Shown piece after piece: positions 33,925-41,756 of a stretch of DNA of 50,450 nt (positions are counted from its first letter, which is position 1; every line of letters begins with the position of its first letter). The position numbers were made by a program, and so were the translations under genes. The DNA lies in contig CAKQDX010000015.1 of the NCBI GenBank assembly GCA_934229725.1, positions 1 through 50,450 of the forward strand, read 5' to 3'. Source of the stretch: an uncultured Streptococcus sp. (lineage in GTDB: Bacteria > Bacillota > Bacilli > Lactobacillales > Streptococcaceae). The notes under the pieces are model-generated. The model did no database searches. It had not been told where the DNA came from and saw only the letters and a program-made list of their open reading frames with translations.

Positions 33925-34719
33925 ATGCAAGAACGTTTAATTGGTGGGGGTGTGGCAGCAGCCATTTTCCTCCCATTGCTCTTTATCGGTGGTCTTCCTT
34001 TCCAGCTTTTGGTTGGGGCTATGGCCATGGTTGCAGTGTCTGAGATGCTTCGTATGAAGCACTTGGAGATTTTCTCTATCGAAGGTATTTTGTCTATGTT
34101 GGCAGCCTTTATTTTGGCAGTGCCGATTGACCATTACTTTGTCAGTCTTCCGACAAATGCCAGTGTGACAGGCTTTGCTATTATTTCTTTTTTGATTTTA
34201 GCAGGGATTGTCCTTAATAGCGACCACTATTCTTTTGACGATGCAGCCTATCCGATCGCATCTGCCTTTTATGTTGGTTTCGGTTTCCAAAATCTTATTG
34301 CGGCACGTTTGGATAGTTGGGAAAAAGTTCTTTTTGCGCTTTTCATTGTTTGGGCGACAGATATTGGAGCCTACCTCTTTGGGCGTCAATTTGGTCAGAA
34401 TAAGTTATTGCCAAAAGTATCACCAAACAAAACCATTGAAGGTAGTGTTGGTGGTATCTTATCAGCAATCATTGTAGCACTTGTCTTTGGTTTGATTAAC
34501 CATGGAGTCTATGCTCCACATAACTTCTTCTGGTTGCTTATCTGTACGATTCTCTTTAGTATTTTCGGTCAATTTGGTGATTTGGTGGAATCAGCTATTA
34601 AACGTCATTTCGGCGTTAAAGACTCAGGAAATCTCATTCCTGGGCACGGTGGTATTTTGGACCGTTGTGATAGCTGGATTGTCGTTTTCCCAATTATGCA
34701 CTTCCTAGGACTTTTTTAG
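33925..34719 (+). CDS. cdsA: Phosphatidate cytidylyltransferase CdsA
   Basis: A 264-residue membrane enzyme making CDP-diacylglycerol from CTP and phosphatidic acid, the entry to phosphatidylglycerol and cardiolipin. The C-terminal family signature is clear: SAIKRHFGVKDSGNLIPGHG then GILDRCDS, with the conserved K-D, D-R and D residues. About eight membrane segments. AAAGGACC precedes the ATG; eep follows 16 bases after the stop. Confidence 0.95.
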   Translation: MQERLIGGGVAAAIFLPLLFIGGLPFQLLVGAMAMVAVSEMLRMKHLEIFSIEGILSMLAAFILAVPIDHYFVSLPTNASVTGFAIISFLILAGIVLNSDHYSFDDAAYPIASAFYVGFGFQNLIAARLDSWEKVLFALFIVWATDIGAYLFGRQFGQNKLLPKVSPNKTIEGSVGGILSAIIVALVFGLINHGVYAPHNFFWLLICTILFSIFGQFGDLVESAIKRHFGVKDSGNLIPGHGGILDRCDSWIVVFPIMHFLGLF

Positions 34720-34735
34720 GGGTGGAGGTGTCTAA

Positions 34736-35998
34736 ATGAAAGCTATTATTACTTTTTTACTGATTTTCTGTGTAATTGTCGTCTTCCATGAATTTGGTCA
34801 TTTCTTCTTTGCCAAACGCTCGGGCATTCTGGTTCGTGAATTTGCCATCGGTATGGGACCGAAAATCTTTGCCCACACTGGTAAGGATGGTACCGTTTAT
34901 ACTGTTCGTATCCTCCCCTTGGGTGGTTATGTCCGTATGGCTGGTTGGGGTGAAGATACAACTGAGATTAAGACGGGTAGCCCTGCCAGTCTAACGATTG
35001 GGACTGATGGTAAGGTAAGGCGCATTAATCTTTCTAATCGTCAGGTTGACCAGACGGCTTTGCCTATGAATGTCACTGCCTATGATTTAGAAGATAAGTT
35101 GACCATTACTGGTTTAGTTCTAGATGAAACCAAGACTTATGACGTTGACCATGATGCTACTATTGTTGAGGAAGATGGTACAGAACTTCGTATCGCTCCA
35201 AAGGACGTCCAATATCAAAATGCTAGCATTTGGGGACGTTTAATAACCAACTTTGCTGGTCCTATGAATAACTTCATTCTTGGAGTGCTTGTTTTTATTA
35301 TCTTAGCCTTTGTTCAAGGAGGTGTCCGCGACACATCAACCAACCGTATTCAAGTGGCAGATGGTGGTGCTGCTCAGGTGGCAGGCTTGAAAAATGGAGA
35401 TGCCATTGAGGCTATCAATAAGGACAAGGTTACGGATTGGGATAGTTTAAAAGCAGCTTTGACAAGTAATACTCAAAAATTCTCCAAAGGTGACAGCCTT
35501 TCTGTGACAGTTAAGAGAAGCAATGGTCAGGAAGAAACAGTTTCTATTAAACCAAAGGAGAGCCAAGGTAGCTATCTTTTGGGTGTCTCTCCTGCCTTAA
35601 AGACAGGTCTAAAAGATAAGATTTTTGGTGGTTTCCAAATGGCTTGGGAAGGGACAACAACCATTCTTGTGGCGCTGAAGGGCCTTATTACCCACTTTAG
35701 TTTGAACAAGCTCGGTGGACCTGTTGCCATGTTCCAGATGTCTGCTCAAGCTTCTGAAAATGGGTTGGTTGATATTCTCAGTCTTATGGGAATGCTCTCT
35801 ATTAACTTGGGAATTTTCAATCTTATTCCAATTCCAGCCCTTGACGGTGGTAAAATTGTCATGAACCTTATTGAGGCCATTCGTCGTAAACCTCTTAATC
35901 AAGAAATTGAAAGCTATATCACACTTGCAGGTGTTGCGGTCATGGTTGTCCTCATGATTGCTGTCACTTGGAATGATATTATGCGTGCTTTCTTTTAA
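34736..35998 (+). CDS. rseP: Membrane site-2 zinc metalloprotease Eep/RseP
   Basis: A 420-residue intramembrane protease. HEFGH at residues 18-22 in the first helix binds zinc with the Asp of PALDGGKIV (about residue 370). A PDZ domain (about 205-285, VAGLKNGDAIEAINKDKVTDW) lies between helices. In streptococci and enterococci Eep trims signal-peptide remnants to release peptide pheromones and helps activate anti-sigma or Rgg/SHP pathways. Third gene of the cluster, with GGGGTGGAGG upstream. Confidence 0.93.
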   Translation: MKAIITFLLIFCVIVVFHEFGHFFFAKRSGILVREFAIGMGPKIFAHTGKDGTVYTVRILPLGGYVRMAGWGEDTTEIKTGSPASLTIGTDGKVRRINLSNRQVDQTALPMNVTAYDLEDKLTITGLVLDETKTYDVDHDATIVEEDGTELRIAPKDVQYQNASIWGRLITNFAGPMNNFILGVLVFIILAFVQGGVRDTSTNRIQVADGGAAQVAGLKNGDAIEAINKDKVTDWDSLKAALTSNTQKFSKGDSLSVTVKRSNGQEETVSIKPKESQGSYLLGVSPALKTGLKDKIFGGFQMAWEGTTTILVALKGLITHFSLNKLGGPVAMFQMSAQASENGLVDILSLMGMLSINLGIFNLIPIPALDGGKIVMNLIEAIRRKPLNQEIESYITLAGVAVMVVLMIAVTWNDIMRAFF

Positions 35999-36028
35999 TT
36001 AGAAACAAAAAATGAAATGAAAGGAAGT

Positions 36029-36061
36029 CTAAGGGACTTGACCCAAGGGCCAGCTCCTTAG
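36029..36061 (+). promoter_or_regulatory. Hairpin between the Shine-Dalgarno and start codon of proS
   Basis: CTAAGGG (36029-36035) pairs with TCCTTAG (36055-36061), six Watson-Crick pairs plus one G-U. The only good ribosome site, AAAGGA (36020-36025), is 43-46 bases from the ATGs; with this hairpin folded the remaining spacing is about 10-13 bases. Confidence 0.5.
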
Positions 36062-36071
36062 TATGTAAATG

Positions 36072-37934
36072 ATGAAACAAAGTAAAATGTTGATTCCAAC
36101 ACTTCGTGAAATGCCAAGTGATGCTCAAGTTATCAGTCATGCCCTTATGGTACGTGCGGGTTACGTGCGTCAGGTCTCTGCTGGTATTTACGCTTATATG
36201 CCATTAGCAAACCGTGCTATCGAAAAATTCAAAGCGATCATGCGCGAGGAATTTGAAAAAATCGGTGCGGTTGAAATGTTGGCGCCAGCGCTTTTGACAG
36301 CAGATTTGTGGCGTGAATCAGGCCGTTATGAAACCTATGGTGAAGACCTCTATAAATTGAAAAACCGTGATAAATCTGACTTTATCTTGGGTCCAACTCA
36401 CGAAGAAACGTTCACAGCCTTGGTTCGTGATGCGGTTAAGTCATACAAGCAATTGCCACTTAACCTCTACCAAATCCAATCTAAATACCGTGATGAAAAG
36501 CGTCCACGTAACGGTCTTCTCCGTACACGTGAGTTTATCATGAAAGATGGCTATAGTTTCCACCAAAACTATGAAGATTTGGATGTCACTTATGAAGACT
36601 ACCGTAAGGCTTATGAGGCTATCTTTACACGTGCTGGTCTTGAATTTAAGGGTATCATCGGTGACGGTGGTGCCATGGGTGGTAAGGATTCTCAAGAATT
36701 TATGGCGGTTACTCCTGAGCGTACAGACCTTGATCGCTGGGTCGTTCTTGACAAGTCGATCGCTTCATTGGATGAAATCCCAGAAGATGTCATGGAAGAC
36801 ATCAAGCGTGAATTGACATCATGGTTGGTATCTGGTGAAGATACGATTGCTTACTCTACAGAATCAAGCTATGCCGCTAACCTTGAGATGGCAACAAATG
36901 CCTACACACCAGCGACCAAGGTTGTGACGCAAGAAGAAGTAACTCGTGTTGAAACACCAAATTGCAAGTCAATTGATGAAGTTGCTGCTTTCTTGAATGT
37001 TCCAGAAGAACAAACTATCAAGACCTTACTCTTTATGGCAGATGATGAACCTGTAGTCGCCCTTCTCGTGGGTAATGATCATGTTAATGATGTGAAGTTG
37101 AAGAACTTCCTTGCAGCGGACTTCCTTGAACCCGCTACAGAAGACGAGGCTCGTCAAGTCTTTGGTGCTAACTTTGGTTCTCTTGGTCCGGTCAACCTTC
37201 CTGACAATATTCGTATCATTGCCGACCGTAAGGTTCAAGATGTGGCTAATGCTGTCGTTGGAGCTAACGAAGATGGCTACCACTTGACAGGAGTTAACCC
37301 AGAGCGTGACTTCAAGGCGGAATACGTGGATATTCGTGAAGTCAAAGAAGGTGAGATTTCTCCAGACGGTCAAGGTGTTCTTAAGTTTGCGCGTGGTATT
37401 GAAATCGGCCATATCTTCAAACTTGGTACGCGTTACTCAGAAAGCATGGGAGCTAATGTTCTTGACGAAAATGGTCGTGCAGTTCCAATTATCATGGGAT
37501 GTTACGGTATCGGTGTTAGCCGTATCTTATCAGCAGTTATCGAGCAACATGCACGTCTCTTTGTTAACAAGACTCCAAAAGGTCAATACCGTTATGCTTG
37601 GGGTATTAATTTCCCTAAAGAATTGGCGCCTTATGATGTTCACTTGATTACGGTTAACACTAAAGACGAGGAAGCAACTGCTTTGACAGAGCGTTTGGAA
37701 GCTGCTCTTATGGCTGAAGGTTATGATGTCTTGACAGATGATCGTAACGAACGTGTCGGTTCTAAGTTCTCTGATAGTGACCTCATCGGACTTCCAATCC
37801 GTGTGACAGTTGGTAAAAAAGCCAGCGAAGGTGTTGTTGAAGTTAAAATCAAGGCAACTGGTGATACTATTGAAGTTAACGCAGATAACTTGATTGAAAC
37901 GCTTGCTATCTTGACAACAGAACAAAATGCTTAA
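36072..37934 (+). CDS. proS: Prolyl-tRNA synthetase (bacterial type)
   Basis: A 620-residue class II synthetase charging tRNA-Pro. Motif 2 (YRDEKRPRNGLLRTREFIMKDGYSFH) and motif 3 (GCYGIGVSRILSAVIEQH) are clear. An editing (INS) domain (about 225-405, with VETPNCKSIDEVAAFLNV and VGNDHVNDVKLKN), which removes mischarged alanine, marks the bacterial form. Two adjacent ATGs (36069 and 36072) are available; relatives start MKQSKMLIPTL, which fits 36072. No Shine-Dalgarno lies at normal distance. It follows eep by 73 bases, as in other streptococci. Confidence 0.95.
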   Translation: MKQSKMLIPTLREMPSDAQVISHALMVRAGYVRQVSAGIYAYMPLANRAIEKFKAIMREEFEKIGAVEMLAPALLTADLWRESGRYETYGEDLYKLKNRDKSDFILGPTHEETFTALVRDAVKSYKQLPLNLYQIQSKYRDEKRPRNGLLRTREFIMKDGYSFHQNYEDLDVTYEDYRKAYEAIFTRAGLEFKGIIGDGGAMGGKDSQEFMAVTPERTDLDRWVVLDKSIASLDEIPEDVMEDIKRELTSWLVSGEDTIAYSTESSYAANLEMATNAYTPATKVVTQEEVTRVETPNCKSIDEVAAFLNVPEEQTIKTLLFMADDEPVVALLVGNDHVNDVKLKNFLAADFLEPATEDEARQVFGANFGSLGPVNLPDNIRIIADRKVQDVANAVVGANEDGYHLTGVNPERDFKAEYVDIREVKEGEISPDGQGVLKFARGIEIGHIFKLGTRYSESMGANVLDENGRAVPIIMGCYGIGVSRILSAVIEQHARLFVNKTPKGQYRYAWGINFPKELAPYDVHLITVNTKDEEATALTERLEAALMAEGYDVLTDDRNERVGSKFSDSDLIGLPIRVTVGKKASEGVVEVKIKATGDTIEVNADNLIETLAILTTEQNA

Positions 37935-37937
37935 TCT

Positions 37938-37978
37938 TTAAAAAATCTTTTCTTGCAGGAGCAGGAAGAGATTTTTTG
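37938..37978 (+). terminator. Terminator of the uppS-cdsA-eep-proS unit
   Basis: AAAAAATCTTTTCTTGC pairs with GCAGGAAGAGATTTTTT with two G-U pairs. Confidence 0.87.
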
Positions 37979-38026
37979 TCTTAAGTGTGAATATGGTTAA
38001 GAAAGGAGAAGGAGACAAATTCCAAT

Positions 38027-38055
38027 TTGACAGAATTGTCTAAATAGTGTAAACT
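38027..38055 (+). promoter_or_regulatory. Promoter of the aromatic leader and transporter operon
   Basis: Consensus TTGACA (38027-38032), 17 bases, TAAACT (38050-38055) preceded by TG. Predicted start near 38062, giving a leader of about 450 nt before ATG 38513. Confidence 0.8.
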
Positions 38056-38084
38056 TAAAACTATCTTAACTACGGAGGCATCAC

Positions 38085-38150
38085 ATGCTTAATAAAGCGA
38101 CCCATTTGGGAAATCTTAAAGCTTTTTATTACTTTAGTTTCTTTAGATAG
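38085..38150 (+). CDS. Putative Phe/Tyr-rich attenuation leader peptide
   Basis: A 21-codon ORF too short for ordinary gene finding. Evidence that it is translated: GGAGG at 38074-38078, six bases before ATG 38085, and a consensus promoter just upstream. The peptide starts MLNKATHLGNLKA; residues 14-20 are FYYFSFF, then Arg and TAG, so six of seven consecutive codons call for Phe or Tyr. Three leader hairpins and an intrinsic terminator follow. This is the classic arrangement of a ribosome-mediated attenuator sensing charged tRNA-Phe and tRNA-Tyr. The peptide itself probably has no function. The ORF could be chance, but the coincidence of ribosome site, promoter, codon run and terminator makes that unlikely. 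Confidence 0.72.
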   Translation: MLNKATHLGNLKAFYYFSFFR

Positions 38151-38274
38151 GACGTTTGTGTTTCAGGATACAAGCGTCATTCAGTTTGTATCTATGAAGC
38201 TAAAGCATTTTGTGGTGGATTAGCCGATTAGATGAATAGGTCTAACCGGTGACATAAGCTAGCTTGTGCTAGTC
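38151..38274 (+). promoter_or_regulatory. Structured leader RNA between the leader peptide and its terminator
   Basis: Hairpins seen: GACGTTTGT (38151-38159) with ACAAGCGTC (38170-38178); CCGATTAGA with TCTAACCGG (38224-38248, one mismatch); CTAGC (38259-38263) with GCTAG (38268-38272). Alternatives: CTTTAGATAG (38141-38150, leader end) with CTAT and CTAAAG at 38193-38205; AGCTAG (38257-38262) with CTAGCT (38303-38308) of the terminator. The last would act as an antiterminator. Confidence 0.6.
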
Positions 38275-38283
38275 AAGATGCAG

Positions 38284-38317
38284 AAAACCAGTTGGGCCTG
38301 TCCTAGCTGGTTTTTCC
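38284..38317 (+). terminator. Leader terminator (attenuator) upstream of the transporter
   Basis: AACCAGTTGGG (38286-38296) pairs with CCTAGCTGGTT (38102 bases into the leader region, 38302-38312) with two G-U pairs, loop of five, then TTTTTCC. It lies about 195 bases before the first structural gene and about 135 after the leader peptide stop. Confidence 0.8.
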
Positions 38318-38512
38318 ATGCCGTGGTCTATTTTTGATATCTCTTTTTACCACACGCATTTTCTATATCTTACTTACTTGTCGCTGAGATGTAAAGCGTG
38401 CCAGTGCTTCCTTGAAGTGAACAATGAAACGACGAAGACGCTTGTTTGTAGTCTGACCGCTTCAGAAAAAGGAATCGAAAATAGATAGAATAAAAAAATA
38501 GAGGTATACAAG
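38318..38512 (+). promoter_or_regulatory. Untranslated region after the attenuator
   Basis: No gene is seen. A long-range stem AAGCGT (38394-38399) with ACGCTT (38438-38443) encloses a small hairpin CTTC-ctt-GAAG (38407-38417). No strong second promoter is evident, though a TAGAAT near 38487 is possible. GAGG precedes ATG 38513. Confidence 0.45.
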
Positions 38513-40453
38513 ATGAAGAAATTCTTGGTCAGTATGATGGCTGTTCTCACAGCTATCCTCTTGGTTGCATGTTCCAATGCTTCTAACAAAAAAATGGTTC
38601 ACGTTGGTGTTCTCCAATATGTGGAGCACCCGTCCTTGTCAGCAGCACGTAAGGGGTTCATTGAAGAACTCAAAAAGGAAGGCTATGTTGATGGTAAGAA
38701 CATCAAGATTGATTATCAAAATGCGCAAGGAGATCAGTCTAACTTACAGACGATTTCTCAATCGCTCATTGAAGATAACGATCTCATGTTGGCTATCGCA
38801 ACCCCTGCGGCCCAGTCTTTGAGTAGTTTGACAAAGGATAAACCCATTCTCTTTACAGCTGTTACGGATCCAGTCTCAGCTAAGTTGGTTAAGTCTATGG
38901 ACAATGTTGGTAGCAATGTCACCGGAACGAGTGATATGTCACCTATCAATAAACAAGTTGAATTATTGAAAAAGGTCCTTCCGAATACTAAAAAAGTTGG
39001 GATTATGTACACGACCAGTGAGCGTAATTCAGAGGTCCAGGTTGAAGAAGCCAAGAAATACTTCAAGAAAGCTGGTATTGAGACAGTTGTTAAAGGGATT
39101 TCATCAACCAATGATATCCAAGACACAGCTAAGAGCTTGATGAGTCAGACAGAAGTTATCTTTATTCCGACGGACAACACCATCGTTAGTGCTATCAATA
39201 CCTTGGTCGACCTTTCGAAGGAGACGAAGATACCAGTTGTCGGTGGTGATGCTGGAAGTGTTGAAAAAGGTGTTCTCTTTACCTACGGAACGAACTATGA
39301 AGCACTTGGTCGCCAAACCGGTAAGTTGGCAGGTCGTGTCATCCGAGGTGAGAAAATCAAGGATGTAGATGCCGAATATCCTAAGACCTTGAATGTTGTG
39401 ATTAACCATGACATGGCCAAGGAACTCGGTATTGATATGTCTAGTATTAGTGATGAGGAATCTAATGCTGCAATGAAAGATGACAAACCTATCGCTAAAA
39501 AAGACAAGGGTGTCATCAAGCTTCAAGTGAAGAAATCATCTAAAAATGGTTTATCGAATGTGGTGTTGACAGCTATTTCTCAAGGTCTTCTTTGGGCCAT
39601 TATGGCTATTGGGGTGTTCATTACCTTCCGTATCTTGGACCTTGCTGATTTGACAGCTGAAGGGGCTTTCCCACTTGGTGCTGCGACGACAACTATCATG
39701 ATTATCCGTGGGATTAACCCAATCTTTGCGACTATTGGTGGTTTTGTAGCTGGTATGTTTGCAGGAGCTGTTTCTGGATTTATGCATACCAAAATGAAAA
39801 TACCGGCTCTCTTAACGGGGATCATCACCTTGACCGGTCTCTATTCAGTTAACCTTTTGGTTCTTGGTAGCGCCAATGTCTCTCTTGCAGGGCATAACAC
39901 GCTCGTGACCATGGTTATGGGGCTTGGCTTGTCTAAGCTAAATGGTGTCATTCTACTCGGACTGATTTTTGTTAGCCTAGTCGTGCTCATGTTGGTTATT
40001 CTTCTCAATACGCAGGTTGGTCTAGCTCTTCGTGCGACCGGTGATAACCTTGCTATGGGTGAAGCCAATGGTATCAAGGTAGACCGTATGAAAATTCTTG
40101 GCTACATGATTTCTAATGGATTGATTGCCCTCTCAGGTGCCCTCTTAGCCCAAAATAATGGCTATGCAGATATGAACATGGGTACTGGTACAATCGTAAA
40201 CGGCTTAGCTGCTATCATCCTGGCTGAAGTTATTGTTAAGTACTTACCACTTGGCAAACGTCTATGGTCAATTGTCCTAGGTGCTGTTCTCTATCGTTTG
40301 GTTTTGGTTATCATCCTTGCTATGAACGTTGATGCACAGATGTTGAAATTGGCCTCAGCTATCTTGCTTTCTATCATCCTTTATGTACCTGAAGTGCGAG
40401 GAAAATTGAAAATCAGGCCCAATAAATCATTGACTCCAGGAGGTGACAAGTAA
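38513..40453 (+). CDS. ABC transporter, fused substrate-binding lipoprotein and permease (TrpX/YtrF-like family)
   Basis: A 646-residue fusion. Part 1: lipoprotein signal with lipobox LLVAC (lipidated C20) and a binding domain to about residue 310, with VGVLQYVEHPSLSAARKGF, FTAVTDPVSAKLV and NVTGTSD typical of the ABC_sub_bind family that includes TrpX. Part 2: linker (about 310-345, Lys/Asp-rich), then a permease of the branched-chain/ribose type (about 350-635) with RILDLADLTAEGAFPLGA and GLALRATGDNLAMGEANGIKVDRMK. In many streptococci these are two genes. The family is annotated as tryptophan transporter; the upstream leader peptide codes for Phe and Tyr but no Trp, suggesting aromatic amino acids more broadly (inference). 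Stop overlaps the ATPase start by one base. Confidence 0.85.
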   Translation: MKKFLVSMMAVLTAILLVACSNASNKKMVHVGVLQYVEHPSLSAARKGFIEELKKEGYVDGKNIKIDYQNAQGDQSNLQTISQSLIEDNDLMLAIATPAAQSLSSLTKDKPILFTAVTDPVSAKLVKSMDNVGSNVTGTSDMSPINKQVELLKKVLPNTKKVGIMYTTSERNSEVQVEEAKKYFKKAGIETVVKGISSTNDIQDTAKSLMSQTEVIFIPTDNTIVSAINTLVDLSKETKIPVVGGDAGSVEKGVLFTYGTNYEALGRQTGKLAGRVIRGEKIKDVDAEYPKTLNVVINHDMAKELGIDMSSISDEESNAAMKDDKPIAKKDKGVIKLQVKKSSKNGLSNVVLTAISQGLLWAIMAIGVFITFRILDLADLTAEGAFPLGAATTTIMIIRGINPIFATIGGFVAGMFAGAVSGFMHTKMKIPALLTGIITLTGLYSVNLLVLGSANVSLAGHNTLVTMVMGLGLSKLNGVILLGLIFVSLVVLMLVILLNTQVGLALRATGDNLAMGEANGIKVDRMKILGYMISNGLIALSGALLAQNNGYADMNMGTGTIVNGLAAIILAEVIVKYLPLGKRLWSIVLGAVLYRLVLVIILAMNVDAQMLKLASAILLSIILYVPEVRGKLKIRPNKSLTPGGDK

Positions 40454-41256
40454 TGGCTTTACTTAGTTTACAACAGATTCATAAAACATTTGAAAAAGGA
40501 ACAGTCAATGAAAATCACGTCCTACGTGGTTTGGATCTTGACATTGAACAAGGAGATTTTATCTCTGTTATCGGAGGAAATGGTGCTGGTAAATCAACCT
40601 TGATGAATTCCATCGCTGGTGTTCTCAGCATTGATGAAGGGGATATCTTGTTGGAAGGGGAATCTATTAAGAAAGCATCTGTAGATGTGCGTTCTAAGGA
40701 TATTAGCCGTGTCTTCCAAGACCCTCGAATGGGGACAGCAACCAACCTTTCTATCGAAGAAAATATGGCGATTGCCTACCGTCGTGGTAAGAAACGTAGC
40801 TTCTTTAAAAAGTCAATCACCGAAAGTGAACGCCAACTTTTCAAGGAGGCTTTGGTAGACCTTGGTCTTGGTCTTGAGAATCGTATGAAGACCGATGCCA
40901 ATTTCTTGTCAGGTGGTCAACGCCAGGCTTTAACACTTGCTATGGCAACCCTAGTCCGTCCAAAGATTTTGCTCTTAGATGAACATACTGCGGCGTTAGA
41001 TCCTAAGACAAGTGACATGGTCATGCACCTAACTCGCAAGATTGTCGAAGAACAAGAGTTAACGACCCTCATGATTACCCATAATATGGAACACGCCATT
41101 GAATATGGAAATCGTCTAGTTATGCTCTATCATGGTAAGATTGTCGTAGATGTGCGTGGTGAAGAAAAGAAAAATCTCACTGTGGCAGAACTTATGGATC
41201 TCTTCCATAAAAATAGTGGACAGGTCCTCAATGACGATGCCTTGGTACTTGGTTAA
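40453..41256 (+). CDS. ABC transporter ATPase partner of the fused lipoprotein-permease
   Basis: A 267-residue ATPase. Walker A GGNGAGKST, Q-loop VFQDPRMGTATNLSIEENM, signature LSGGQRQALTLAMA, Walker B ILLLDEHTAALDP, switch H in MITHNMEHA. The DEH in place of the usual DEP is shared by ATPases of TrpX-type systems. It starts in a TAATG overlap with the preceding gene, so it is made with it. The only plausible role is powering that transporter. Confidence 0.9.
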   Translation: MALLSLQQIHKTFEKGTVNENHVLRGLDLDIEQGDFISVIGGNGAGKSTLMNSIAGVLSIDEGDILLEGESIKKASVDVRSKDISRVFQDPRMGTATNLSIEENMAIAYRRGKKRSFFKKSITESERQLFKEALVDLGLGLENRMKTDANFLSGGQRQALTLAMATLVRPKILLLDEHTAALDPKTSDMVMHLTRKIVEEQELTTLMITHNMEHAIEYGNRLVMLYHGKIVVDVRGEEKKNLTVAELMDLFHKNSGQVLNDDALVLG

Positions 41257-41270
41257 TAGATTAGAAAAGA

Positions 41271-41305
41271 AACTATCCAAAGTTTATGTTTTGGATAGTT
41301 TTTTC
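41271..41305 (+). terminator. Terminator of the transporter operon
   Basis: AACTATCCAAA pairs with TTTGGATAGTT, followed by TTTTTTC. The T-run adjoins the CtsR box of groESL. Confidence 0.88.
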
Positions 41306-41321
41306 TTGACTATTTTTGACC
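41305..41321 (-). promoter_or_regulatory. CtsR operator of groESL
   Basis: On the minus strand the heptads GGTCAAA and AGTCAAG are separated by three bases (AAT): one base off the CtsR consensus direct repeat. It contains both candidate -35 hexamers of the groESL promoter. Confidence 0.8.
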
Positions 41322-41344
41322 AAGTGCTAAAATGAATATATAGA
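41316..41344 (+). promoter_or_regulatory. Promoter of groESL
   Basis: TTGACC (41316-41321), 17 bases, TATAGA (41339-41344), between the CtsR box and CIRCE. Confidence 0.68.
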
Positions 41345-41371
41345 TTAGCACTCATTGTGCATGAGTGCTAA
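41345..41371. promoter_or_regulatory. CIRCE element (HrcA operator)
   Basis: TTAGCACTC, nine bases, GAGTGCTAA: a perfect match to the CIRCE consensus, directly after the -10. HrcA represses groESL here until heat or misfolded proteins titrate GroEL. Confidence 0.96.
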
Positions 41372-41423
41372 AAATAACGTTTAAAACGTTACTTATACGA
41401 AATAACATTTGGAGGTAATTGGT

Positions 41424-41711
41424 ATGGCATTGAAACCATTGGGCGATCGCATCGTCGTCCGTTTTGAAGAAACAGAAGAAAAAACAGCTAGTGGCTTTGT
41501 ATTGGCAGGAGCTAGTCATGAAGCTACAAAGACAGCAGAGGTTTTGGCAGTAGGTGAAGGTGTTCGTACGCTTACTGGTGAATTGATTGCACCTAGTGTT
41601 GCAGCAGGCGATAAAGTCCTTGTCGAAAATGGTGCAGGTGTCACTGTTAAAGACGGTGGTGATTCCGTTTCTATTATTCGTGAAGCAGATATTTTAGCAG
41701 TCCTAGCTTAG
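41424..41711 (+). CDS. groES: Co-chaperonin GroES
   Basis: A 95-residue subunit of the heptameric lid of the GroEL chamber. It opens MALKPLGDRIVVRFEETEEKT, has the mobile loop (TASGFVLAGASHEATK) and ends with the usual GDSVSIIREADILAVL. ATG 41424 follows GGAGG; the frame open to 41409 is not used. Dual stress control by HrcA and CtsR is shown by the upstream sites. groEL follows after 45 bases. Confidence 0.97.
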   Translation: MALKPLGDRIVVRFEETEEKTASGFVLAGASHEATKTAEVLAVGEGVRTLTGELIAPSVAAGDKVLVENGAGVTVKDGGDSVSIIREADILAVLA

Positions 41712-41756
41712 GTCATTGCTAATCAGAATATAAACCAAGATAAAGAAGGAGTAACT

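Noticed and set aside
38180..38317. Possible T-box riboswitch in the transporter leader
   Set aside because: No recognisable T-box sequence (AGGGTGGNACCGCG) or stem I features; GTGGTGGATTAGCC is only a superficial resemblance. The translated leader explains the layout better.
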